This document shows positions 1 to 8,337 of a stretch of DNA of 18,357 nucleotides, in pieces. The stretch lies in NCBI GenBank assembly GCA_003218525.1, contig QHNU01000057.1, forward strand, positions 1 through 18,357. Direction: 5' to 3'. The DNA comes from Verrucomicrobiota bacterium. Its GTDB lineage: Bacteria; Verrucomicrobiota; Verrucomicrobiia; Chthoniobacterales; UBA10450. The position numbers and the translations under genes were made by a program. Position 1 is the first letter of the stretch. Each line of letters opens with the position of its first letter. Below the pieces are notes generated by a model, which saw only the letters and a list, made by a program, of their open reading frames with translations, was not told the origin of the DNA and made no database searches.

Positions 1-1
1 C

Positions 2-430
2 TATTTCATTGAGGCATTCATGTCGTGGTACAGCGGCGATATTTTTGAGCAGTACATGATGACCAATCGTGCTTTCGGCCCTTACGGCTGGATTTTTTGG
101 GTGCTCATGTTGTGCAACGTCCTCGTCCCGCAAACGCTTTGGTCGCGGCGAATCCGCTGTAATCCCGTCATGCTCTTTATTGTCGCGTTCTTCGTCAACC
201 TCGGCATGTGGATCGAGCGTTTCGTCATTGTCATTACCAGTCTCCAGCGTGACTTCATTCCTTCCTCCTGGGGTAGTTACGCACCAACGCTTTGGGATTG
301 GGCCACCCTCTTCGGCAGCGTCGGACTGTTTCTCACGCTCCTTTTCTTATTCATCCGGCTTCTGCCGATGATTTCGATTTCTGAATCGCGGGAATTAGTG
401 GCCGAACCGGCGAAAGCGAATGCGTTATGA
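2..430 (+). CDS. actC: Alternative complex III subunit ActC (NrfD-like), C-terminal part, cut by window edge
   Basis: The frame is open from base 2 and ends at 430, so this is the last ~142 residues of a longer gene; the ATG at 20 is internal. ActC is a polytopic membrane protein of the NrfD/PsrC family and is thought to carry the quinol-oxidation site of alternative complex III. Three hydrophobic stretches are visible (roughly from WIFWVLMLCNVLVP, from MLFIVAFFVNLGMW, and from WATLFGSVGLFLTLLFLF). The segment NLGMWIERFVIV is typical of ActC C-termini. The gene overlaps actD by four bases (ATGA at 427). Identity rests on the family-like sequence plus the following actD-actE-actF order. Confidence 0.88.
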   Translation, partial: YFIEAFMSWYSGDIFEQYMMTNRAFGPYGWIFWVLMLCNVLVPQTLWSRRIRCNPVMLFIVAFFVNLGMWIERFVIVITSLQRDFIPSSWGSYAPTLWDWATLFGSVGLFLTLLFLFIRLLPMISISESRELVAEPAKANAL

Positions 431-960
431 ACGAACCGAAAATCTTCGGCATCGCCGCAGAGTTCGAAACGCATGAACAACTCATACGTGCGGCAGAAAA
501 TGCCTATGCCCACGGGTTCCGCAAAATGGATGCGTATGCGCCTTTTCCAGTTGAAGGATTGGCCGAGGCGCTCGGCAAAAAGAATCGACTGCCGTTATTG
601 GTCTTGTGCGGCGGAGTAGTGGGCGGCCTCGGTGGTTACTTCATGGAATGGTTCGCCAATGTCATCAGTTACCCGATCAACATCGGCGGACGTCCCCTGC
701 ACAGCTGGCCGGCATTCATTCCCATTACCTTTGAGCTCACGGTCCTTGGTGCGGCATTAACGGCATTCGTTTTTTCACTCGGGCTTAGCGGATTACCAAA
801 ACCTTATCACCCGATGTTCAATCTGCCAGAGTTTGAGCGGGCCTCACAGGATCGCTTTTTTCTTTGTATCGAGGCGGATGACAAGCGGTTCGAGGAGGAA
901 TCGACACGGCAATTTCTCGAATCGTTAGCTCCACTCCGAATCGCAGAAGTTCCGCAATGA
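427..960 (+). CDS. actD: Alternative complex III subunit ActD (DUF3341 membrane protein)
   Basis: 177 residues. The N-terminal soluble domain starts with KIFGIAAEFETHEQL and contains KMDAYAPFPVEGLAEALG, the hallmark of DUF3341/ActD proteins. Two membrane segments follow (about residues 57-80, rich in Gly, and 94-122), then a short soluble tail. In known alternative complex III structures ActD is an accessory membrane subunit without cofactors. The length matches the family. It starts with an ATGA overlap on actC and ends in an ATGA overlap with actE, so translation is probably coupled. Confidence 0.92.
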   Translation: MNEPKIFGIAAEFETHEQLIRAAENAYAHGFRKMDAYAPFPVEGLAEALGKKNRLPLLVLCGGVVGGLGGYFMEWFANVISYPINIGGRPLHSWPAFIPITFELTVLGAALTAFVFSLGLSGLPKPYHPMFNLPEFERASQDRFFLCIEADDKRFEEESTRQFLESLAPLRIAEVPQ

Positions 961-1526
961 CCGCGCGGACGAGTCTCGCTTTCTTGTGTGCCGTAATCTG
1001 CGTGGCCTGTCGGAACGACATGTACAATCAGCCAAAGAAAAAGCCGTTGGCCGAAAGCGAATTCTTCAAAGATGGAACTAGTGCGCGTCCGATACCGGCA
1101 AACGCGGTCGCGCGAGAGGATCCCGTCGAAAATGTCGCGCTTACCATGGGACTGGTAAATGGAGTTTACGTCACCCAATTGCCGATAGCATTGACACCGC
1201 AATTACTCACGCGTGGTCGCGAACGTTTCAATATTCATTGCGCAGTTTGTCACCGGGCAACTGGTGACGGCGATGGCATGATCGTCGAGCGCGGTTTTCC
1301 GCGGCCACCGTCATTTCATCTCAATCGTCTGCGCAATGCACCGATCGGACATTTTTATGATGTGATCACCAACGGTTACGGTGTCATGTACGCTTACGCC
1401 AGCCGGATTGAACCGGCAGATCGGTGGGCGATTAGCGCCTACATCCGCGCGTTGCAGCTGAGCCATAACACCCAACCAGGTGACGTTCCCCCAGATGAAG
1501 CCAGCAAGTTAGCCGCGCAACCATGA
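957..1526 (+). CDS. actE: Alternative complex III subunit ActE, mono-haem c-type cytochrome
   Basis: 189 residues. A short hydrophobic signal ends in a Cys-containing stretch (VICVACRND, Cys18) that fits a lipoprotein signal, as expected for ActE. The haem c site is C95-A-V-C98-H99, followed by RATGDGDG. A likely sixth ligand is the Met in YGVMYAYASRI (Met144). It would carry electrons on the periplasmic side of the complex towards the oxidase. Both ends overlap neighbours by four bases. The lipobox has Cys at position -3 rather than Leu, so lipidation is likely but not certain. Confidence 0.92.
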   Translation: MTARTSLAFLCAVICVACRNDMYNQPKKKPLAESEFFKDGTSARPIPANAVAREDPVENVALTMGLVNGVYVTQLPIALTPQLLTRGRERFNIHCAVCHRATGDGDGMIVERGFPRPPSFHLNRLRNAPIGHFYDVITNGYGVMYAYASRIEPADRWAISAYIRALQLSHNTQPGDVPPDEASKLAAQP

Positions 1527-1945
1527 GCGCCGTGCAACCCACTCTCAAACGCTTCGCGTTCTTCATCGTTATTGTCGCGCTCATCGCCTGTGCCGTTGGT
1601 TGGATCGTGAGCCCCAAACAGTTTTTCATCTCCTACACTTTTGTTTTCCTTTTTTGGTTTGGCCTCAGCCTCGGCTCTTTGGGTTGGACCATGATTCATC
1701 ACCTCACCGGCGGCCGGTGGGGCTACGCAACTCGCCGATTTTTCGAGGCCGCGATTTCCTCTCTTCCGTTGTTAGCGCTGTTGTTTGTTCCGGTCGTTCT
1801 TGGGATGCGTGCGCTGTATCCCTGGATGGACTCGACTGCACTTGCCGCAGACGAAATCTTGCGGGCCGGCCTTCCTTGTCCGCGCGATTATGCTTTTTGC
1901 CATCTGGATGGTGATGGGACGTTTACTGACGCGATGGTCGGCTGA
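1523..1945 (+). pseudogene. actF: ActF, N-terminal part of a frameshifted gene
   Basis: This frame gives the first ~117 residues of ActF (quinol:cytochrome c oxidoreductase membrane subunit). There are three hydrophobic segments, the GLSLGSLGWTMIHHLTGGRW region between the second and third, and then MRALYPWMDSTALAADEILRA. After about base 1867 the reading becomes unrelated (GLPCPRDYAF) and stops at 1945, while the family sequence resumes one frame over (see 1785-2651). ActF normally runs to about 400 residues, so this is a broken gene, a sequencing or assembly error, or much less likely a programmed event. Its ATG overlaps the actE stop (ATGA at 1523). Confidence 0.85.
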
Positions 1946-2651
1946 ACAGGACGTGACTTCCAATCCCGAGCCCACGAGAAAACTACGAAAGCTTAGCGGG
2001 CCTGGCTCGGTGATTTATCCGCTCACGATGACCTTCGCAGCCGTTGATTGGGTGATGTCAATGGAGCGCGATTGGTTCTCCACCATATTTCCTATTCTTA
2101 TTTGCATCGGACAGATGCTAAGTGCCCTGGCGCTGGCGATTCTCTTACTTGCGGTGGAGCGCCGTCGCATGCCCTTAGCCCATGTCGCCAGTTCAGAGGT
2201 TCTTCATCATCTGGGGAATCTGCTCCTCACTTTTACCATGCTTTGGGCCTACTTGGCATTCGCCCAATTGTTGGTCATCTGGTCCGGCGATCCGCCGCAT
2301 GAAATCTCGTGGTATCTCCATCGCATCTCCGACGGTTGGAAAATAATTGCGATCCTTCTTTTCTTGTTCCACTTTCTTGTTCCATTTTTCCTGCTGCTTT
2401 CGCGCAACAATAAGAAGCGGATCGAAATTCTGACCGCGATCGCGGCCATGATTCTCGTGACACATGTCCTGGAGGCGTGGTGGCTAATTGCGCCTTCGTT
2501 TTATCAAGCTGGAGTCCACATAAGCTGGCTTGATCTCGCAGTCTTTGTTGGAGTTGGCGGAGTCTGGTTTACGTTTTTCGTTCGGCAGCTGGAAAGGCGC
2601 ACGCTCGTCCCCATGAATGATCCACGATTCGCCTTGGCCATCGCAACGTGA
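1785..2651 (+). pseudogene. actF: ActF, C-terminal part of a frameshifted gene
   Basis: ActF-like sequence starts near base 1866 (PAFLVRAIMLFAIW) and continues through RWSAEQD, LSGPGSVIYPLTMTFAAVDW and several membrane segments to the stop at 2651. Residues before ~1866 in this frame are out-of-frame noise, so the ATG at 1785 is not a credible natural start; if the part is made alone, the ATG at 1890 is an alternative. Compared with remembered ActF proteins, about six to eight residues between DEILRA and AFLVRA are missing, so the lesion looks like a ~20-base deletion rather than a one-base slip. The next gene overlaps its stop (GTGA at 2648). Confidence 0.85.
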
Positions 2652-3085
2652 GCACCATCCCGCAAACGAACAGATCAGGTACGGGTCACGAGACCAGGGA
2701 TGCCGATGTGATGTCGCTGACGCTCCTGGCTGCAATCCTGGTGGTGGGCGGCGTGATCATCTTCATCGCTGTCTCAATCATGATGCACGTGTTGGGTTCG
2801 CATCAAAGCCCTGAGAAGAACGCTGCGGTGACGACTTTACGTTTGCAAATTCAACCCACCGACGATTTGGCGAAAATGCAGGCGCACGACAACGCTGAGC
2901 TGAGCAGTTACGGCTGGATCGATCGTTCCAAGCAGGTCGTCCGGATTCCGATTGATCGCGCGATGCAGTTGATCGTGGAGCGCGGTCTGCCAAACGTCGG
3001 GGCCAATCAAACGCCGCTCAGCATGATGCAAGCGCGCTCACGCGAAGAAGAAGCGGTGGAAAAACAGCCGCGAGCGCATCAATGA
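2648..3085 (+). CDS. Small single-span membrane protein of unknown function in the act/cox operon
   Basis: 145 residues with a GTG start overlapping the actF stop. One strongly hydrophobic segment lies at about residues 22-48, followed by a soluble region, so it is probably a membrane-anchored protein. The most conserved-looking part is residues 86-114, around SYGWIDRSKQVVRIPIDRAM followed by ERGLP. From memory, similar 'YGW-D-..-VRIPI-RAM' segments occur in small proteins between act genes and SCO genes in Verrucomicrobiota and Acidobacteriota operons; no function is known to me. Its position suggests a role in assembly or coupling of ACIII and the oxidase, which is inference. It ends in an ATGA overlap with the SCO gene. 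Confidence 0.8.
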   Translation: MSTIPQTNRSGTGHETRDADVMSLTLLAAILVVGGVIIFIAVSIMMHVLGSHQSPEKNAAVTTLRLQIQPTDDLAKMQAHDNAELSSYGWIDRSKQVVRIPIDRAMQLIVERGLPNVGANQTPLSMMQARSREEEAVEKQPRAHQ

Positions 3086-3870
3086 AGGCGAGACTCATTT
3101 TGCCGTTCCTAGTTCTGCTCACTGCCCAAGCTTCGGCGCTCACCCCGGCCGAGCTGCAGCGAATCACTTTCGATCAACACATTGGCCAGGTCCTATCACG
3201 CGATCTCAGATTTCGTGAATCGAGCGGCCAAGCCGTGTCTCTCGGCGATTACTTCGGCGATAAACCAATTCTCCTTGTTCTTGGTTATTACCACTGCCCG
3301 ATGCTTTGCACCCTAATTAACGATGGAATGATCGCATCGCTGCAAGAGCTCCGGCTAAGCGCTGGTCGTGATTTCCGAATTGTAAGCGTTAGCATCGATC
3401 CGAGCGAAGCGCCTGAAACAGCCGCCGCAAAGAAAATTCAATATCTGAAACAGTACGGTCGCGCCGGAGCAGAGGACGGCTGGCATTTCTTGGTCGGCGA
3501 CAAGAATACAATCGCTCAGCTCGCCAGCGAGACCGGTTTTCGCTTTGCCTACGATTCGGTGTCCCGGGAATTCGCACACCCAACTGGATTTATCGTGGTC
3601 ACACCTGACGGAAAGATTTCGCGGTATTTGCTCGGCTTGCGATTCGATGCGCGAGAACTGCAAGCCGCAATTACCGCTGCGGCGAACCGCCAGGAAGGAT
3701 CACTCGTCAAGCAGCTGACATTGGTTTGTTTCCATTACAATCCGATCACGGGGAAATACGGTGCGCTCATCATAAATGTGCTGCGCCTTTCCAGCATCTT
3801 GACGCTGATTCTGCTGCTGGCCTTGATCGTGCGACTCGGCCGCCGTCCTCGCGCCACGGTCACATCTTAA
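3082..3870 (+). CDS. SCO1/SenC-family copper chaperone for cytochrome c oxidase
   Basis: 262 residues. An N-terminal signal peptide ends near residue 19 (TAQASA). The thioredoxin-like domain holds the copper-binding motif C72-P-M-L-C76 and the third ligand His166 (EFAHPTGF). SCO proteins deliver copper to, or reduce, the CuA site of oxidase subunit II, which is encoded just downstream. A C-terminal extension contains CFHYNPITGKYG and a hydrophobic helix at about 229-251 with Arg-rich tail, giving a second membrane anchor; this longer form is common in act/cox operons. It starts by overlapping the preceding gene by four bases and is 12 bases from coxB. Confidence 0.93.
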   Translation: MKARLILPFLVLLTAQASALTPAELQRITFDQHIGQVLSRDLRFRESSGQAVSLGDYFGDKPILLVLGYYHCPMLCTLINDGMIASLQELRLSAGRDFRIVSVSIDPSEAPETAAAKKIQYLKQYGRAGAEDGWHFLVGDKNTIAQLASETGFRFAYDSVSREFAHPTGFIVVTPDGKISRYLLGLRFDARELQAAITAAANRQEGSLVKQLTLVCFHYNPITGKYGALIINVLRLSSILTLILLLALIVRLGRRPRATVTS

Positions 3871-3882
3871 TGTTGGCCTGCC

Positions 3883-4821
3883 GTGGACAAGTTTCGTCTG
3901 ATTCCGCCTCAAGCTTCAACGAGCGCCCATCAGATCGATTGGCTGTTCATCGCGCTTGTCGCCATCATGCTTTTCTTTTTGATCAGCGTGTTTTTTCCGA
4001 TCACGTGGTTTGCCATCAAATATCGCAGCGGCTCAGATGCCAATCGTTCAAATCCTTCGCATGGCTCGAACCTGATCGAAATCAGTTGGACGACATTGCC
4101 GATCGTTTTGTCGGTTGCGCTGTTTAGCTGGGGCGCGGTCGCCTATTACCATATCGAGCGGCCTCCCCCGAACGCCTTGCAAGTGCAGATCGTCGGCAAA
4201 CAATGGATGTGGAAGTTACAGCACGCCGAAGGCAAACGCGAGATCAATGAACTGCACGTGCCCCTCGGTCAACCCGTCGCCTTAACCATGACCTCGCAAG
4301 ACGTCATTCACAGTTTTTTTGTGCCGGCTTTTCGGGTGAAGCAGGACGTCGTGCCGGGAAAATACACAAGCGAGTGGTTTAAAGCGACGCAGCTCGGCGA
4401 GTATCACATTTTCTGTTCGCAATACTGCGGGACGGATCATTCCGGCATGATCGGCCGCGTCGTTGTCATGGAACCGGTTGCCTATCAGCGCTGGCTTACG
4501 GCTGGTGAAGGAGGCGAATCAATTGTCGTGAGTGGCCGGCGGCTTTTTCTCGATCGCGGTTGTAGCGGTTGTCACGCGGTAAATTCGAAATTTCACACGC
4601 CTCTGCTGGAGGGGCTTTTCGACAAACCCGTTCCGCTGTCCAGCGGCGAGATTGTGAAAGCGGACGAGCAATACCTCCGCGACTCAATTCTGCTTCCCGG
4701 GAAACAAATCGCTGCCGGATATGACAACATCATGCCGAGCTATGCGGGACAGCTGAGCGAAGAAGAAATTATGCAGTTAATCGCTTATTTGAAATCGATC
4801 GGGGACAAGACGTCGCCATGA
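3883..4821 (+). CDS. coxB: Cytochrome c oxidase subunit II with fused cytochrome c domain (caa3 type)
   Basis: 312 residues from a GTG start. Two membrane helices lie at about 18-46 and 69-89. The cupredoxin domain carries the CuA ligands His143 (VIHSFFVP), Cys178, Cys182, His186 and Met189 (CSQYCGTDHSGM). A C-terminal cytochrome c domain follows, with C227-S-G-C230-H231 and a likely Met ligand at 284 (NIMPSY). This makes it the electron entry subunit of a caa3-type oxidase, receiving electrons from ACIII. The first codon is inferred from GTGGACAAG; no strong Shine-Dalgarno is seen. The stop overlaps coxA (ATGA at 4818). Confidence 0.95.
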   Translation: MDKFRLIPPQASTSAHQIDWLFIALVAIMLFFLISVFFPITWFAIKYRSGSDANRSNPSHGSNLIEISWTTLPIVLSVALFSWGAVAYYHIERPPPNALQVQIVGKQWMWKLQHAEGKREINELHVPLGQPVALTMTSQDVIHSFFVPAFRVKQDVVPGKYTSEWFKATQLGEYHIFCSQYCGTDHSGMIGRVVVMEPVAYQRWLTAGEGGESIVVSGRRLFLDRGCSGCHAVNSKFHTPLLEGLFDKPVPLSSGEIVKADEQYLRDSILLPGKQIAAGYDNIMPSYAGQLSEEEIMQLIAYLKSIGDKTSP

Positions 4822-6482
4822 ACACAAGTTCGAATGCGACAACCACGATCGTTCGCCACTCCGGTGCCTACGCACTCGATAATTACCTAACAGCCGGGCA
4901 AGGGGTGAAATCATGGCTTCTGACGACCGATCATAAACGGATCGGTATTCTCTATCTTTGGACTATCCTCGTCTTTTTCCTGATCGCGGCGGTGGCGGCC
5001 GCGCTAATGCGTATCGAACTCCTCACGCCCGCTGGCGACCTCATCAGTTCCGAGACGTATAACAAACTGTTTACCGTTCACGGGGTGCTGATGGTTTGGT
5101 TTTTCTTAATTCCATCAATTCCAGCCGTGCTCGGGAATTTCGTGATCCCGATGATGATCGGAGCGCGCGACGTCGCGTTTCCGAGACTGAATTTATTCAG
5201 TTGGTATTTGTTCGTTGCTGCCGGCGCCCTTGCACTCTGGTCGCTCATTCACGGCGGTGTAGATACCGGTTGGACCTTCTACACGCCCTACAGCACAACC
5301 TATGCAAACTCCCACGTCATCTCGATGGCGGCCGGAATTTTCGTCGCCGGATTTTCTTCAATTATCACCGGCATCAATTTTATTGTGACCATCCACAAAA
5401 TGCGGGCGCCGGGGCTGCGCTGGTTCCGATTACCACTTTTCATCTGGGCTCTCTACGCGACGAGCTTAATCCTGGTTCTCGCGACACCGGTGCTGGCAAT
5501 CACGCTCGCCCTCATGTCGGTCGAACGTTTGTGGGGTGTGGGAATTTTTGATCCCAAGCTCGGAGGCGATCCGATCCTTTTTCAACATCTGTTCTGGTTC
5601 TATTCCCATCCCGCCGTTTACATCATGATTTTGCCGGGAATGGGTGTGATCAGCGAGCTGATTACCTGTTTCTCGCGCAAACGTATTTTTGGATACGCCT
5701 GGGTCGGCTGTTCAAGCATGGCCATTGCCGTGCTCGGCTTCATCGTCTGGGGCCATCACATGTTTGTTTCGAGCCAGTCGATTTACGCAGGGATGATCTT
5801 CTCACTCTTGAGTTTTTTGGTGGCCGTGCCCAGCGGAGTAAAAGTTTTCAATTGGACCGCGACGTTGTACAAGGGCTCGATCACTTTCCAAACGCCGATG
5901 CTTTATGCACTCGGTTTTATCGGGTTGTTCACCATCGGCGGGCTGACTGGTCTTTGCGTCGCGACACTCGCGGTCGACGTGCATGTCCATGATACGTATT
6001 TCGTCATCGCTCATTTCCACTACATCATGGTCGGAGGCATGGTCATGGCCTTCATGGGCGGCCTCCATTATTGGTGGCCGAAAATCACCGGGCGCCTATA
6101 TCCCGAATTCTGGGGAAAACTCGCGGCCATGATTACTTTCATCGGATTCAACCTCACCTTCTTCCCGCAATTCTTGCTGGGATACTTGGGAATGCCGCGA
6201 CGGTATCATGCTTATCCTCCCGAATTCCAAATGCTCAACGTCCTGTCGACCGCTGGGGCCTCCATCCTCGGGGTGGGGTATGTGCTGCCGCTGATCTATT
6301 TCCTGTGGTCACTGAAACGCGGCCGGCTTGCCGGGCCAAATCCATGGCGCGCGACCGGGCTGGAATGGCAGACCAGCTCACCGCCGCCGGTCCACAATTT
6401 TGAGGCGACGCCAATCGCGACCGCGTCACCTTACCTGTACGACGCCGAGGCCGATCGGGATCTGCACATGGCGAACGCCTAA
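4818..6482 (+). CDS. coxA: Cytochrome c oxidase subunit I (A2-type haem-copper oxidase)
   Basis: 554 residues, full length for the family. Haem a ligands are His89 (TVHGVLMVW) and His401. CuB ligands are His264, His313 and His314 (GHHMF). The haem a3 ligand is His399 (IAHFHY), and Tyr268 would be the His-Tyr cross-link partner. Helix VI reads YSHPAVY (262-268): the Tyr-Ser pair in place of the Gly-His-Pro-Glu motif marks the A2 subfamily, which lacks the D-channel glutamate. It is the catalytic, proton-pumping subunit that reduces oxygen to water. It overlaps coxB by four bases and is three bases from coxC. Confidence 0.97.
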   Translation: MNTSSNATTTIVRHSGAYALDNYLTAGQGVKSWLLTTDHKRIGILYLWTILVFFLIAAVAAALMRIELLTPAGDLISSETYNKLFTVHGVLMVWFFLIPSIPAVLGNFVIPMMIGARDVAFPRLNLFSWYLFVAAGALALWSLIHGGVDTGWTFYTPYSTTYANSHVISMAAGIFVAGFSSIITGINFIVTIHKMRAPGLRWFRLPLFIWALYATSLILVLATPVLAITLALMSVERLWGVGIFDPKLGGDPILFQHLFWFYSHPAVYIMILPGMGVISELITCFSRKRIFGYAWVGCSSMAIAVLGFIVWGHHMFVSSQSIYAGMIFSLLSFLVAVPSGVKVFNWTATLYKGSITFQTPMLYALGFIGLFTIGGLTGLCVATLAVDVHVHDTYFVIAHFHYIMVGGMVMAFMGGLHYWWPKITGRLYPEFWGKLAAMITFIGFNLTFFPQFLLGYLGMPRRYHAYPPEFQMLNVLSTAGASILGVGYVLPLIYFLWSLKRGRLAGPNPWRATGLEWQTSSPPPVHNFEATPIATASPYLYDAEADRDLHMANA

Positions 6483-6485
6483 CAG

Positions 6486-7130
6486 ATGAATGCCACGACC
6501 ACTGCCGTTGTTGCCGAACAGTTCGACGACATCCAGCAACAACATTCAGCCGCCAAGCTTGGAATGTGGATCTTCCTGGCTACGGAGGTGATGTTTTTTG
6601 GGGGCCTCTTCCTGGCCTACACTGTTTACCGCTTCACCTACGGTCACGTCTTCGCGCTCGCGAGCCGGCATCTCGACGATGTCTTCGGTGGAGCAAATAC
6701 CGCCGTCCTTCTCTTTAGCAGCCTATTGATGGCTCTCGCCGTACGGGCCGCCGAGCTCGATCGGCGGAAGCAACTCGTGCGACTGCTGCTCGCGACCGCG
6801 TTGTTCGGAATTCTCTTCATGACCATTAAAGGGTTCGAGTACCGCAAAGATTTCGTCGAACATTTGGTCCCACGATTTGATTTTCGCTGGGATGGGTCCG
6901 ACGCCGCCAACGCTGAACTGTTTTTCTGGATTTACTTTGCCCTAACTGGCCTCCATGCAATCCACGTCACCGTTGGCATTGCGTTAATACTCGTGCTGGC
7001 CTTATTGGCGAGAGCTGGAAAGTTCTCGCCAAATTTCATGCCGGTAGAGATCACCGGCCTGTATTGGCATTTCGTCGATATCATTTGGGTCTTTCTGTTT
7101 CCACTTCTCTATCTCGCTGGACATCGATGA
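6486..7130 (+). CDS. coxC: Cytochrome c oxidase subunit III
   Basis: 214 residues with about five membrane helices, the usual short bacterial form of subunit III. Characteristic segments are KLGMWIFLATEVMFFGGLF near the N-terminus, KGFEYRKDF in the middle, and GLHAIHVTVG and YWHFVDIIWVFLFPLLYL near the C-terminus. Subunit III carries no redox centre; it stabilises subunit I and supports proton uptake. The start follows the coxA stop by three bases, and the last codon overlaps the next gene (ATGA at 7127). Confidence 0.95.
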   Translation: MNATTTAVVAEQFDDIQQQHSAAKLGMWIFLATEVMFFGGLFLAYTVYRFTYGHVFALASRHLDDVFGGANTAVLLFSSLLMALAVRAAELDRRKQLVRLLLATALFGILFMTIKGFEYRKDFVEHLVPRFDFRWDGSDAANAELFFWIYFALTGLHAIHVTVGIALILVLALLARAGKFSPNFMPVEITGLYWHFVDIIWVFLFPLLYLAGHR

Positions 7131-7396
7131 CGACATCTTTGCCGAAGCTTTATTGGAAAACGTTTATCGCCTTGATGGCATTGCTCGCGATCACCTGGTC
7201 GGTCGGCTATATCGATTTGGGTCCATTCAAATTGGTCTTTGCGCTCGCTATCGCGATGGCGAAGGCTGTTTTGATTATGCTCTTCTTCATGCACATTCGT
7301 GGCGGCAGCAAACTGCTTCATTTTGTCGCCGTCGCGGGTGTGTTGTGGCTATTAATCCTTCTGTCGCTCGTTCTTGGCGATTACGTGACGCGTTAA
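7127..7396 (+). CDS. Cytochrome c oxidase subunit IV family membrane protein
   Basis: 89 residues from the ATG at 7127, chosen because it overlaps the coxC stop like most other junctions in the operon; an upstream start at 7064 in the same frame would add 21 residues read inside coxC. Three hydrophobic helices are present. The segment AMAKAVLIMLFFMHIRGGSKL is the signature of the small subunit IV / CtaF/CyoD-like family (K-A--I---FMH). It is the last recognisable gene of the respiratory operon and probably helps stabilise the oxidase. Confidence 0.88.
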   Translation: MTTSLPKLYWKTFIALMALLAITWSVGYIDLGPFKLVFALAIAMAKAVLIMLFFMHIRGGSKLLHFVAVAGVLWLLILLSLVLGDYVTR

Positions 7397-7690
7397 GGCT
7401 TTGACGTGGAGGACCAGGCATCGATCTCTTTCCGTCGGCACCAGTAATAGACTGGCACAGACACAGAGGCATGCGAGATGCTGGGTTGGATTGCTATGTT
7501 CGACCGGGAGAGCCTCTAGTGAATCGGCACTCTGTCCAACACCCTGCAATCGCTCGATATGATTCCAGCCCCGAGCGACACGGAATGGAAAACAATCTGG
7601 TGCGATTGCTTCATGGCCGCGTCGATCTGACTTCTAGAACCGCACAGCTATCGGTTGACTCGATCAAGGCCAAGCAGTTGCGCGCGAGCA
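7397..7690 (+). other. Intergenic stretch after the respiratory operon; no gene recognised
   Basis: About 290 bases between the subunit IV gene and the first response regulator. A 75-codon open frame (7471-7698) gives a protein without recognisable motifs and overlaps the regulator start; I do not call it a gene. No clear rho-independent terminator follows the operon, and no convincing promoter was found. Confidence 0.5.
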
Positions 7691-8140
7691 ATGATTAAGT
7701 CGGCAACAGACTCGAGCGATGTTGGCCCGGTCAAGATCCACAATCCAACGTCAGAGCGGGAATTAATCCTGATTGTGGAAGACGACGTCGATATCGCCGA
7801 ATACGCAGCCGACGTCTTAGTGGAGGAAGGCTACAAGGTCGCGGTCGCTCACAATGGCGCCCAGGCAGTGAAAATCTTTCGAGAGCTCGATCAGCAAATT
7901 GGGCTGGTGATTCTTGATTTCTTCCTGCCTTCGATCGAAGGCGATGCCCTTTTCTCTGTGTTTCGCGCCTTAAACCCCGATGCAAACATTCTTCTTTGCA
8001 GCGCCTTTCTCGGCCAGGGGTTCGTGGGACAGGATAAACTAAATAGCATGCTTGCGGACGGACTTCGCGGGGTTCTTTCCAAACCGTATAATCGCCAGAC
8101 GCTGGTCGAACACGTGTCGTGGGCGTTGATGGCGGCATAG
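7691..8140 (+). CDS. Single-domain response regulator (CheY-like receiver)
   Basis: 149 residues from ATG 7691; a TTG at 7655 would add 12 residues with a less likely sequence, and neither has a clear ribosome site. After a ~23-residue lead, one receiver domain fills the protein: acidic pair Asp31/Asp32 (IVEDDVDI), phospho-acceptor Asp76 (VILDFFLP), Ser104 switch residue (CSA) and Lys131 (LSKPY). There is no output domain, so it should act by protein-protein contact or as a phosphorelay step. No kinase gene lies next to it. The cognate partner is unknown. Confidence 0.88.
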   Translation: MIKSATDSSDVGPVKIHNPTSERELILIVEDDVDIAEYAADVLVEEGYKVAVAHNGAQAVKIFRELDQQIGLVILDFFLPSIEGDALFSVFRALNPDANILLCSAFLGQGFVGQDKLNSMLADGLRGVLSKPYNRQTLVEHVSWALMAA

Positions 8141-8337
8141 GTCATCCGCGTCTAGTGGGCACCAATGGCGCACCGTCATTCCGCGGTGAGATGACGTAAG
8201 CTGGCTAGACTCTGCGCTTTAGGTCACCGTCTGTTCCAATCAGCTCACAACCTAAGATTTGCTCCGTAAGAAGGATTACCAAAATCCATTTATAAGAGAC
8301 ACTTCGCAGGCCTGTGCCCCGCAGCCTGGAAATTTTC

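Noticed and set aside
1863..1882. Programmed ribosomal frameshift in actF
   Set aside because: No slippery heptamer or downstream structure is evident, and residues appear to be missing at the joint, which points to a deletion or assembly fault.
7471..7698. 75-codon open frame before the first response regulator
   Set aside because: No family-like sequence, no ribosome site, and overlap with the regulator start. A faint resemblance of its end (HGRVDLTSR) to a kinase ending is too weak to report.
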